A DNA stretch of 64,000 nucleotides. Origin: Ectobacillus ponti (GTDB lineage Bacteria; Bacillota; Bacilli; Bacillales; Bacillaceae_G). A program made the translations under genes and the position numbers. Positions 52,614-60,269 of the stretch are shown here, one piece after another. The stretch is taken from positions 1 to 64,000 of the forward strand of contig NZ_JANCLT010000014.1 in assembly GCF_024294785.1 (NCBI RefSeq), read 5' to 3'. The notes below the pieces were generated by a model that was not told the DNA's origin, searched no databases, and saw only the letters and a list, made by a program, of their open reading frames with translations. Every line of letters starts with the position of its first letter. Within the stretch, counting starts at the first letter, position 1.

Positions 52614-53426
52614 ATGAAAGATTGTAATTACGTATTAAGCGTGGCATCGCCTGTCTTTTTTGAAATACCAAAAAATGAAAATGAAGCGATGCTCCCCGCA
52701 GTGGAGGGAATCATTCGTGTGCTAAAAGCTGCCCGAAATGCAAATGTGAAACGTGTTGTCATGACTTCCAATTTCGGTGCGGTTGGATTTAGCAAAAAAG
52801 ATTCGAATCATGTAACAACGGAGGCAGATTGGACAGACCCAAATGAAAAAGGGTTATCGGTTTATGAAAAATCAAAACTATTGGCGGAACGCGCCGCTTG
52901 GGATTTCATTCAGAGAGAAGGCGGCAATCTGGAATTTACAACCATCAACCCTGTTGCTATTTTGGGATCTTCTTTAAGTGCTCACATCTCAGGGAGTTTT
53001 GGGATTTTACAACATTTATTAGACGGCACTATGAAAGCTGTTCCCAATGTTTCTTTAAATATTGTTGATGTTCGGGACGTGGCTGATCTACACATTCGTG
53101 CAATGACAAATCCTAATGCAAATGGACAACGCTTCATAGCATCGGCAGATGGTCAAATATCAATGCCTGAAATAGCAGCATTGCTAAAAAATAAACAACC
53201 TGACATAGCGAAAAAAGTATCTACAAAAACTTTGCCTAGTTGGGTCATTTATTTAGCAGCCTTATTTAATAAACAAGCAAAAGAGGCATCTCTATTGTTA
53301 AGGATGAACCGCAATGTGAGTAATACAAAAGCAAAAAAAGTTTTGGGTGGGGAACCAATTGCAAATAACGAAGAAGCTATTCTTGATTCGTTAAATAGCA
53401 TGATTAAATTTGGGATTATAAAATGA
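52614..53426 (+). pseudogene. N-terminally truncated NAD-dependent epimerase/dehydratase-like gene
   Basis: The open frame of 270 codons encodes the middle and C-terminal parts of an extended SDR of the anthocyanidin-reductase/dihydroflavonol-reductase type: DCNYVLSVASPVF, the catalytic YEKSKLLAE and the VDVRDVADLH motif. The N-terminal nucleotide-binding glycine motif and about 70 residues are missing, and an in-frame TAA stands four codons before the ATG. There is no ribosome site. Codon use is A/T-biased unlike the neighbours. It looks like a horizontally acquired and decayed gene; a shortened functional product is unlikely. Confidence 0.72.
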
Positions 53427-53683
53427 GAAGATCCGGGGAGATGAACTCAGAGAGGCGAAACTCCACGGCGTGGCTTACCAAGGTTTTGCTTATTTTGTTC
53501 TGTATGGGGTTCCGCCACATAGCTATCAACTTAACAGAAATACAATGCTCCAAAACGATAAAATCGAGTAAATTGTCCTAAATCTTCGTTTTGGGGTGGT
53601 TCCAAATTGTTAACTTGATGGGCATGCGTCAGGACCTCGAAAAGAGAAAACAAAAACCGAAAAATTAAAGATTTAACAATAAA

Positions 53684-53716
53684 CAAGCCGTTTCCTTATG
53701 GAAATGGCTTGTTTTA
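53684..53716 (+). terminator. Intrinsic terminator
   Basis: ACAAGCCGTTTC-CTTAT-GAAATGGCTTGT (one G-U pair) plus TTTAT, inside the low-GC island. Confidence 0.7.
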
Positions 53717-53739
53717 TAAAAGGCTTGTGAATAGACTCA

Positions 53740-53767
53740 CTTCAACTAAATAGTGCGTTAGTTGAAG
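53740..53767. repeat. 10-bp inverted repeat with 8-base spacer, mobile-element-like hairpin
   Basis: CTTCAACTAA at 53740-53749 and TTAGTTGAAG at 53758-53767. Hairpins of the TTCAACTAA...TTAGTTGAA type recur next to acquired genes in several Firmicutes (from memory); here it marks the right side of the low-GC island. A short element terminus or an operator are alternatives. Confidence 0.45.
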
Positions 53768-53873
53768 TTGAAGAATACACCAACATTATGACGACCAGAA
53801 TTCCTGGTACAATGGTCATTTTTTGTTAACGTACGATTTTTTCCGTTTCGTGATGTGGCCCCTATTATTTCCT

Positions 53874-54710
53874 CTACTTCAGACGACTCAGCACAAGCCG
53901 CTCCCACCAGGACCAAGGGAGCAGCGCTTTCGCGAACAGGAACAATTGCAGTCCGCTTCCAATCGGGTTGCGTAAGGATGTGCGCTTTGCTGTTGCCAAA
54001 TCGGCAATCTTCAGTGCGACCTCGAGCGGGTTGCCGAAGGAAGAGCGGCCGCGGTCAAGATGGGCCTCGATCTTGTTCATAGATTCATAGTAGGGAGAAG
54101 CAGGCTGCAGGGAAGCGGCAGCCACCTGTTTGCCGGATGTCCAAATGTTCGTTTGGTAGGATCCAGGCTCCACAAGAGCAACCTGAACACCAAACGGCTT
54201 GACCTCCAGCCGCAGGCACTCGCTCCAGCCCTCCAATGCATGCTTGGAGGCAACATAAGGGGAAAGACCGGGAAAGCCGGTTAATCCGCTGATGCTGCTG
54301 ACATTCACAATGGTGCCGCTCCGCTGCCGCCGCATGAAGGGGAGAACAGCTTGCGTCATTGCAATCACACCAAATACATTCGTCTCAAATTGCTGGCGGT
54401 ATTCGGCGAGCATAACTTCTTCTGCAAATCCGCCAACGGCGTAGCCGGCGTTATTCACCAGCACATCCACCCGGCCCAACTCCGGCAGAATAGAGGAAAA
54501 GCGGGCAACAGATTCTTCTTCGGTAACATCCAGCTGTTCTACCTGAAGCAGCAGCTGCACACCGGCGGCAGCTGCCGCCGCCATCAAATGATCCTGCTTG
54601 GCAGGCGCGCGCATGGCGGCGACTACATGAAAGCCGCGCTTTGCAAGCTCTACGGCAGTCAGCAGGCCAAATCCGCTGTTGGCACCCGTGACAATGGCGA
54701 CTTTTGTCAT
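53874..54710 (-). CDS. Short-chain dehydrogenase (YusZ-like)
   Basis: A 278-residue SDR with TGANSGFGLL, NNAG, a serine in SSISGLTGFPGLSPYVASK and the catalytic Tyr/Lys in YVASK. It matches B. subtilis YusZ, including QFETNVFGVI and the EPGSYQT phrase. The substrate is unknown. The ATG at 54710 follows AATAAGGAGGCATAT. It lies 13 bases downstream of the DUF1836 gene, in one operon. Confidence 0.88.
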   Translation of the reverse strand: MTKVAIVTGANSGFGLLTAVELAKRGFHVVAAMRAPAKQDHLMAAAAAAGVQLLLQVEQLDVTEEESVARFSSILPELGRVDVLVNNAGYAVGGFAEEVMLAEYRQQFETNVFGVIAMTQAVLPFMRRQRSGTIVNVSSISGLTGFPGLSPYVASKHALEGWSECLRLEVKPFGVQVALVEPGSYQTNIWTSGKQVAAASLQPASPYYESMNKIEAHLDRGRSSFGNPLEVALKIADLATAKRTSLRNPIGSGLQLFLFAKALLPWSWWERLVLSRLK

Positions 54711-54723
54711 ATATGCCTCCTTA

Positions 54724-55482
54724 TTACACATGCAGATTTTGCAGGAACAAGGTTGCAGAAACGTAGCGGCGCGCCAGCATCTGGAAGTAGGAGGTATGGA
54801 CGGAAAGCGCGGCAATGATGATCGCGTTGCGGATGGCTTCCCGTTGGTCGTCGTTGGCTTCCGTGAAGGTTGCCGCAAGCTCTGCCGCTTTTGCTTTTAC
54901 AACCGTTTCAATGGACTGGACTGTATCTGCCTGTGTAATATAAGCCGGGCCGTTTTGATTTACTTCCTCAAACAGGAAGGAATAACAAGCGTACAGCCGG
55001 ACCGGGCTGATCAAATCATCGTGGGTTGTCGATGGGTCATTGACGATCAGCTGCAGCAGCTTGCGGATGGATTCAAAATCCAGCGCTGTTTTCAAATCCT
55101 CCACCATAAATAAGAGAGCGGTTTGCTCAATGGAGTATTTCTTGCCGCGCTGCGGGGAGCCGATGATATCTTTAATATCGCGTTTGACCCAATTTTGCAC
55201 GGCTGTGACGGAAAATGCGGTGTTCTCAACCTGGTTGCCGAGCGCCACAATCTCATTTAAAGAGAAGCCCATATCTGTATGCGTGGATTTCATAATCTTT
55301 TCAAAAATCGGCGGAAGAGCAGTTGCCGTTAAAGCGGCTGCTGTTTCTCCGCTCGCAACATCCGCATGATGCTGCTTCATCCATGCTCCCTGTAAAACGG
55401 CCAACGGCTTTTTATCGCTCCAGCCCTTCAGTGAGAGCAGCAGGTCTGCCATCTCTTTTCGAGTTAATTGAAAGGTTTGCAT
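54724..55482 (-). CDS. DUF1836 putative transcriptional regulator
   Basis: A 252-residue protein. DUF1836 features include FSLNEIVALGNQVE followed by SVTAVQNWVKRDIKDIIGSPQRGKKYSIEQ, a MerR-like helix-turn-helix pattern, then a helical C-terminal region. Such proteins are probably regulators. The start at 55482 (GGTGAAGGC upstream) is preferred over an ATG five codons earlier. Two near-identical palindromes upstream (55501-55516 and 55604-55619) are candidate operators. It is cotranscribed with the YusZ-like gene. Confidence 0.82.
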   Translation of the reverse strand: MQTFQLTRKEMADLLLSLKGWSDKKPLAVLQGAWMKQHHADVASGETAAALTATALPPIFEKIMKSTHTDMGFSLNEIVALGNQVENTAFSVTAVQNWVKRDIKDIIGSPQRGKKYSIEQTALLFMVEDLKTALDFESIRKLLQLIVNDPSTTHDDLISPVRLYACYSFLFEEVNQNGPAYITQADTVQSIETVVKAKAAELAATFTEANDDQREAIRNAIIIAALSVHTSYFQMLARRYVSATLFLQNLHV

Positions 55483-55500
55483 GCCTTCACCATCCATTTG

Positions 55501-55516
55501 AGTTCTAATGAACCTA
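55501..55516. promoter_or_regulatory. Candidate DUF1836 operator, copy 1
   Basis: AGTTCTAATGAACCTA contains the dyad GTTC-TAAT-GAAC, 20 bases upstream of the DUF1836 start codon. Confidence 0.5.
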
Positions 55517-55603
55517 TCATATGTTGCTCTTCGGAGAAAGTCAATGCGCCGTTGTATGCCGGCAACATTTTTCTTGCTTTTTCAAAATTTAGTTCATATA
55601 ATA

Positions 55604-55619
55604 AGTTCAAGAGAACCTA
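55604..55619. promoter_or_regulatory. Candidate DUF1836 operator, copy 2
   Basis: AGTTCAAGAGAACCTA contains the dyad GTTC-AAGA-GAAC with the same flanks as copy 1 (AGTTCnnnnGAACCTA), 103 bases away. It could regulate the DUF1836 operon or the divergent Tim44-like gene. Confidence 0.5.
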
Positions 55620-55690
55620 CTATTAGATTGGATAGAATGATAGCTTTAGTGGGGACAAATCTATGAACTTACAGTGAAGAGGGGAACAGC

Positions 55691-56110
55691 ATGTTGAAAA
55701 AATGGGTGGCTTTTGTCACAGCGCTAACTTTTATGTTTACTGCCTTCAGCTTGGCGGCCGATGTGGATGCGAAAGGATACAAATCAGGGCGCAAGTCTTT
55801 CAGTCCAAGCTCTGGCCAGACCGTAAATAAACAGCAGGATTCCACTGTACAGGCAAAGAAGACAGCACCGGAATCAAAGCCTGCGGTGCAGCCGGCTAAG
55901 AAAAAAAGCAGTGCCGGCAGCTTCTTTAAAGGCCTTCTGTTGGGCGGCTTGCTGATGGGACTGTTCACCGGCTTCGGCCCGCTGGCGCCAATCTTGGCGT
56001 TTGTGTGCAACACCCTGCTTCTCATCGGGATTGTCATGATGGGACGGGCTGTGTACAAGCATTACAAGCACAAAAAGAAGCGGGAGCGTGAAACGGCATG
56101 GAGAGCATAA
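55691..56110 (+). CDS. Secreted/membrane Tim44-like small protein
   Basis: A 139-residue protein with a signal-peptide-like N-terminus ending near AADVDA, a Lys/Ser/Pro-rich linker, a glycine-rich hydrophobic segment (FFKGLLLGGLLMGLFTGFG) and a second helix with a basic tail (HYKHKKKRERE). This matches the N-terminal part of Bacillus proteins annotated as Tim44-like. The function is unknown. The ribosome site is AAGAGGGGAACAGC. Confidence 0.75.
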   Translation: MLKKWVAFVTALTFMFTAFSLAADVDAKGYKSGRKSFSPSSGQTVNKQQDSTVQAKKTAPESKPAVQPAKKKSSAGSFFKGLLLGGLLMGLFTGFGPLAPILAFVCNTLLLIGIVMMGRAVYKHYKHKKKRERETAWRA

Positions 56111-56112
56111 AA

Positions 56113-56397
56113 ATGACAGAGCAGCAAATTGTCAATGCGATTTGCCTATATATAGCTGGCAAGCGGCAGGTTTCGCCGTATGAGGTGGCAGTCGAGCTGA
56201 TGTATGATGACGAGTATGGCTACTCAGCGGAAGTGTTCGCCGGAGAACGCAGGCAAATTCTCGTGCAGGCAAACATGATGGAGGCGCTGCGTATGTGGAT
56301 TGATCAAGAATGGGGCAAAGATCCGTTCGCAGCCCGGTTGCAGCTGCATGTGGATGAAGAAGAAGGAATCGTGGCATTTGCCCGTTTTGGCGGATAA
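56113..56397 (+). CDS. DUF2653/YxcD-like protein
   Basis: A 94-residue soluble protein with the DUF2653 pattern TEQQIVNAICLYIA, VELMYDDEYGYSAEVFAGE, EEGIVAFARF. The ATG at 56113 follows GGAGAGCATAAAA; an in-frame ATG at 56098 overlapping the previous gene is the alternative. It is probably cotranscribed with the Tim44-like gene, as is common in Bacillus. The function is unknown. Confidence 0.82.
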   Translation: MTEQQIVNAICLYIAGKRQVSPYEVAVELMYDDEYGYSAEVFAGERRQILVQANMMEALRMWIDQEWGKDPFAARLQLHVDEEEGIVAFARFGG

Positions 56398-56498
56398 GGG
56401 AGGAGGAGCGTGTATGCGCTCCTTTTTTTGGTATTTGTCGGCACAACCTTTATAATGAGGAGCAGGAGCACGATTTCAGACAGAGGAGTGGAAGTGTT

Positions 56499-57377
56499 GT
56501 GAAGCGAAAAACCATGACCTTGCTGGCGCTTTTGGCGCTTTGCATCGGCACGGCCGTCTGGATGCTGCGCGGACAGGAAGAAGTGAAATCCGTGAATCAA
56601 GCTGTTCACTATGTGAAGCAGGAAGACCTTGCTTACGGCAGGGCATCAGGCAAGCAAAAGCTGGACTTGTACCTGCCGGAGAAGCGGACAGAACGAATGC
56701 CTGTGGTCATTCATCTGCACGGTGGCGGCTGGGGCGGCGGCAGCAAGCAGAATGTGTCTGCCAAGCCGGCGTTCTTTACCGGAAACGGGTATGTTTTTAT
56801 TTCGGCAAACTATAGGCTGCATCCCGATGCCTCCTATGAAGAGATGGTGCAGGACGCGGCAACTGTCATCAAGTGGGTGTATGAAAACGCCGACCAATAT
56901 GGCATGGACCAGACACGCATCAATATGATGGGGCATTCAGCCGGCGGACATTTGGCCGGACTTCTCGCGGCGAATCCCGTATATCTGCAGCAGGCTGGGC
57001 TGCCGGCAGATGCCATTCATTCGCTTGTTGTCCTGGACGGGCCCTTGGACCTTGTGTCCTTTGTGCGGATGCTGCCTACATACAAGGAGGTCTTTGGCGA
57101 TAAGGAAGCAGATTTGAAGCAGGCATCGCCAATTACGTATTTGCGCAGCAATGCCCAAAGGGCACCGATATTCATTGCCACACGCCGGAAAAATCCGGTC
57201 TACCAGCAGCTGGCGGAAACCGCCCAAAAACAAGGAAACGAAATTGACGTATATGATAAGATCGGATCGTTGTCCCACAGTGAGGTAAATACACTTTTAG
57301 GAGACAATGCGGCGTCGAGAGAAGCGAAAGAAATGTCAAAAGCGGTGCTGGCCTTCCTGAATCAGCACAACCGCTGA
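56499..57377 (+). CDS. Membrane-anchored alpha/beta hydrolase (BD-FAE-like esterase)
   Basis: A 292-residue hydrolase with an N-terminal signal anchor (about 6-24). The oxyanion motif is HLHGGGWGGG, the nucleophile elbow GHSAGGHLAG, and the histidine in SLSHSEVN. It acts outside the membrane. The pattern fits the carboxylesterase/BD-FAE group; the substrate is unknown. The GTG start follows AGAGGAGTGGAAGTGTT. Confidence 0.85.
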   Translation: MKRKTMTLLALLALCIGTAVWMLRGQEEVKSVNQAVHYVKQEDLAYGRASGKQKLDLYLPEKRTERMPVVIHLHGGGWGGGSKQNVSAKPAFFTGNGYVFISANYRLHPDASYEEMVQDAATVIKWVYENADQYGMDQTRINMMGHSAGGHLAGLLAANPVYLQQAGLPADAIHSLVVLDGPLDLVSFVRMLPTYKEVFGDKEADLKQASPITYLRSNAQRAPIFIATRRKNPVYQQLAETAQKQGNEIDVYDKIGSLSHSEVNTLLGDNAASREAKEMSKAVLAFLNQHNR

Positions 57378-57408
57378 GCAATCTCATCTGGTCTATAGGT
57401 TCTGTAGA

Positions 57409-57443
57409 TAAAAAAACGGCATGCGTCATACGCCGTTTTTTAT
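57409..57443. terminator. Bidirectional intrinsic terminator
   Basis: AAAAAACGGC and GCCGTTTTTT around an 11-base loop after the esterase gene. Confidence 0.85.
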
Positions 57444-57458
57444 CACATAAACACTTAA

Positions 57459-57473
57459 TTTCACTCACCGTAA
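57459..57473. repeat. Copy 3 of intergenic motif TTTCACnnACCGTAA
   Basis: TTTCACTCACCGTAA, 17 bases after a terminator and 128 bases upstream of yodT. An AT-rich CodY-like sequence, AATTTTTTGAAAACA (three mismatches), follows at 57477-57491. Confidence 0.55.
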
Positions 57474-57600
57474 ATAAATTTTTTGAAAACACAAACTAAA
57501 ACAAGGAAGAATTTGTTGCTAAAAAAAGGAAGTTTGTACTCCCGAACGAATATAAGCAATATCCTTTACTATACACCTTTTATAGGAAAGGGGAATCCAT

Positions 57601-58917
57601 GTGGCCAGAGAACATCTGATCAAACCGCTCGTCGGCCACTCCTATCCGGTTATATCGCACGGAAAAGGAGTTTATCTCTATGATAAAGCAGGAAAAAGAT
57701 ACATTGATGGCTCATCGGGCGCCATCACAGCCGGAATCGGCCACGGAGTGCCGGAAATCATTGCAGCCATGACAAAACAGGCAGAGCAGGTTGCCTTTGT
57801 TTACCGGTCACAGTTCACAAGTGAAGCAGCCGAAAACCTGGCCCGCAAGCTCGCGGATTTGGCGCCAGGCGACATGAATTGGACATTCTTTGTCAACAGC
57901 GGTACGGAAGCAACCGAAACAGCCATGAAGCTGGCCATTCAGCATTATCAGGAAAAAGGGAAAAAGGGAAAACAAAAGATTCTTTCGCGTTGGATGAGTT
58001 ATCATGGCATTACCATCGGGGCGCTCTCCATGTCCGGACACCCGCTTCGCCGGCAGCGTTTCGTGCCGCTGCTCGAGGATTATCCGTCTGTGTCCCCGCC
58101 ATATTGCTATCGTTGCCCATTTCACTCGTCCTATCCTTCCTGCGGCGTTGCATGCGCCCACGAATTGGAGCGTGTCATTGAAAAAGTCGGTGCGGATCAT
58201 ATCGCGGCCTTTATCGCCGAGCCGATTATCGGGGCGGCTGGTGGAGCCATTACGCCGCCTGACGGGTATTATGAGCAGATCCGCAGCATTTGCGATGCCC
58301 ATGATATCCTGTTTATTGCCGATGAGGTCATGACAGGCCTGGGGCGCACGGGAGCCATGTTTGCAATGGAGCATTGGGGGGTGCAGCCTGATATTGTGGC
58401 ACTTGGAAAGGGCATGACGGCCGGCTACACGCCAATGGCAGCGACAATGGCGAGCGACCGGGTGATGGAGCCGATTATTAACGGATCCCGTTCTGTGATG
58501 AGCGGGCATACCTTCAGCGCCAACCCGCTTTCAGCAGCCGTTTCACTGGCCGTTTTGGAATACATTGAGAAGCATGGCCTTGTGCAGGAGGCAGCGCAAA
58601 AGGGTGCCTACCTGCTGGAGAAGCTTCAGAGTATCCAGCAAAACAGCCATATCATCGCCGATGTGAGAGGCAAAGGGCTGCTGCTTGGCATGGAGCTCTA
58701 CAGCATTCCATCGGCACGTTTGCTGCAGATCGCTGCCGATAAAGGGCTGCTGCTGTACCCTGCTGTAGCGGGCCGCAGCGGACGCGATGAAACCGCATTG
58801 CTGATTGCCCCGCCGCTTACCATTACAAAGGATGAGATGGATGAGCTGCTGGAAATTCTGCAGGAAAGCATTCTGGAATTGGAGGCGGAGTATATTGCGG
58901 GCAAACAAGGAAAGTAA
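57601..58917 (+). CDS. yodT: Aminotransferase of beta-lysine/acetyl-beta-lysine degradation
   Basis: A 438-residue class III PLP aminotransferase. The PLP lysine lies in VALGKGMTAGYTP, with DEVMTGLGRTG, NSGTEATETA and SYHGITIGALSMSG. In the yod pathway it should transaminate acetyl-beta-lysine to the 3-keto acid. The GTG start follows AAAGGGGAATCCAT. It is the first gene of the operon and overlaps yodS by 23 bases. A strong terminator precedes the promoter region. Confidence 0.93.
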   Translation: MAREHLIKPLVGHSYPVISHGKGVYLYDKAGKRYIDGSSGAITAGIGHGVPEIIAAMTKQAEQVAFVYRSQFTSEAAENLARKLADLAPGDMNWTFFVNSGTEATETAMKLAIQHYQEKGKKGKQKILSRWMSYHGITIGALSMSGHPLRRQRFVPLLEDYPSVSPPYCYRCPFHSSYPSCGVACAHELERVIEKVGADHIAAFIAEPIIGAAGGAITPPDGYYEQIRSICDAHDILFIADEVMTGLGRTGAMFAMEHWGVQPDIVALGKGMTAGYTPMAATMASDRVMEPIINGSRSVMSGHTFSANPLSAAVSLAVLEYIEKHGLVQEAAQKGAYLLEKLQSIQQNSHIIADVRGKGLLLGMELYSIPSARLLQIAADKGLLLYPAVAGRSGRDETALLIAPPLTITKDEMDELLEILQESILELEAEYIAGKQGK

Positions 58918-59611
58918 CAAAGTACGAAATCCATATAGTAAAATAACAGACATACAGCAAATTCAAACCCATTTCCGCAGCGGCATGACACTGATGGTCG
59001 GGGGATTCGGGGGAGTCGGGTCTCCCCCTTCCTTATTGCGGGCGCTGCTGGAATCCGGCGCGACGGAGCTTCACCTGATCAGCAACGATACGGGATTTCC
59101 CGATATCGGCGTCGGCCGGCTTGTCAGGCAAGGCCGGATCCGCTCCTTGGTCACCTCGCATATTGGCTCCAATCCCTTTGCCGGCAAGCTGATGACAGAG
59201 GGGCAACTGCAGGTCGAGTTTTCACCCCAGGGCACATTGGCTGAACGGATTCGTGCAGGCGGTGCCGGCTTGGGCGGCATCCTGCTGGATGTGGGCCTGG
59301 ACAGCATCATTGACGGCGGCAAGCAGCGGGTGCAGGTGGGCGGCAAGGATTATCTGGTAGAAGAAGCTTTGACGGCTGAAATCAGCCTTGTGTTTGCCAA
59401 ACAAGCTGATGCCTTTGGCAATCTTGTGTTTGACAAGAGCGCCCGCAATATGAATCCGCTTATGGCCATGGCCGGTGACATAACAATTGTAGAGGCGGAG
59501 GAGATTGTCCCGCTTGGCGGGCTGGATCCTGAGGGAATTGCGGTGCCCGGCATCTTTGTTGATTATATCGTACCGTCGAAGGGAGTGGACTGGACATGGG
59601 CATGGGAGTAG
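58895..59611 (+). CDS. yodS: CoA-transferase subunit A (3-oxoacid CoA-transferase-like)
   Basis: A 238-residue family I CoA-transferase alpha subunit with MTLMVGGFGGVGSP near the N-terminus and TPQGTLAERIRAGGAG-type (SPQGTLAERIRAGGAGLGG) and VFAKQADAFGNLVFDKSARN motifs. The TTG at 58895 follows GGAGGCGGAG within the yodT gene. It works with YodR to move CoA to the keto acid of the lysine breakdown route. Confidence 0.9.
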   Translation: MRANKESNKVRNPYSKITDIQQIQTHFRSGMTLMVGGFGGVGSPPSLLRALLESGATELHLISNDTGFPDIGVGRLVRQGRIRSLVTSHIGSNPFAGKLMTEGQLQVEFSPQGTLAERIRAGGAGLGGILLDVGLDSIIDGGKQRVQVGGKDYLVEEALTAEISLVFAKQADAFGNLVFDKSARNMNPLMAMAGDITIVEAEEIVPLGGLDPEGIAVPGIFVDYIVPSKGVDWTWAWE

Positions 59612-60258
59612 AAGTGCGGCAGCGCATCGCCAAGCGTGCCGCCCAGGAAATTCAAACTGGCATGATTGTCAACCTTGGAATTGGCATTCCCTCGCTTATC
59701 CCAGACTACCTGCCGGCGGATTTGCGGGTTATGTTCCATGCGGAAAACGGAATTTTGGGCATGGGGCCAAGCCCGGCCAAGGGACATGAGGATGAAAACC
59801 TCTGCAATGCCGGCGGCTTCCCGGTCACCCTGCTGCAGGGCGGCAGCTATTGCGACAGCGCCCTTGCCTTTGCCATGATCCGTAAGGGGCTGTTGGATTT
59901 GACTGTACTGGGAGCATTGCAGGTCAGTGCGGCCGGAGATTTGGCCAATTGGATTGTCCCCGGCAAACGGGTGCCCGGCATCGGCGGAGCCATGGATCTT
60001 GCGCAAAAGGCAAAACGCGTCATTGTTGTCATGAATCATACAGATAAAAATGGTAGCCCGAAAATTGTGGAAAACTGTACACTGCCGCTCACCTCAAAGC
60101 GGTGCGTCAATCTGATCATCACAGAAATGGGCGTCATGGAAGTCACAGCTGAAGGATTGCTGCTTCAGGAAGTTATGCACCCGTTCACAGCGGAACAGGT
60201 GTCGGCTCAGACCGGGGCCAAGCTGCAAATCAGCAGCAGGCTGACCACTATCCTGTAA
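59596..60258 (+). CDS. yodR: CoA-transferase subunit B
   Basis: A 220-residue beta subunit with the catalytic glutamate in HAENGILGMGP and the conserved GIGIPSLIPDYLP and NAGGFPVTLLQGG motifs. It overlaps yodS by 16 bases (translational coupling) and follows AAGGGAGTGGAC. It would form a heterotetramer with YodS. Confidence 0.92.
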   Translation: MGMGVEVRQRIAKRAAQEIQTGMIVNLGIGIPSLIPDYLPADLRVMFHAENGILGMGPSPAKGHEDENLCNAGGFPVTLLQGGSYCDSALAFAMIRKGLLDLTVLGALQVSAAGDLANWIVPGKRVPGIGGAMDLAQKAKRVIVVMNHTDKNGSPKIVENCTLPLTSKRCVNLIITEMGVMEVTAEGLLLQEVMHPFTAEQVSAQTGAKLQISSRLTTIL

Positions 60259-60269
60259 GGAGGAGAAGC

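Larger units (their letters stand above)
53427..53873. other. AT-rich spacer with a coding remnant and hairpins
   Basis: No complete gene was found. At 53426-53572 a reading stretch without ATG encodes LREAKLHGVAYQGFAYFVLYG and ends in TAA, probably the tail of a lost gene. A terminator lies at 53684-53716 and a hairpin repeat at 53740-53767. The region continues the low-GC island. Confidence 0.5.

Noticed and set aside
53426..53572. Functional small gene
   Set aside because: No start codon or ribosome site; best read as a tail of a lost gene.
57477..57491. CodY box upstream of yodT
   Set aside because: Three mismatches to the 15-bp consensus in a very AT-rich stretch; not supportable alone.
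57507..57528. Sigma-54 (-24/-12) promoter candidate AAGGAAGAATTTGTTGCT upstream of yodT
   Set aside because: GG and GC are 11 bases apart rather than 10 and the -24 box lacks TGGCAC, so it does not meet the rule, although KamR implies such a promoter somewhere.
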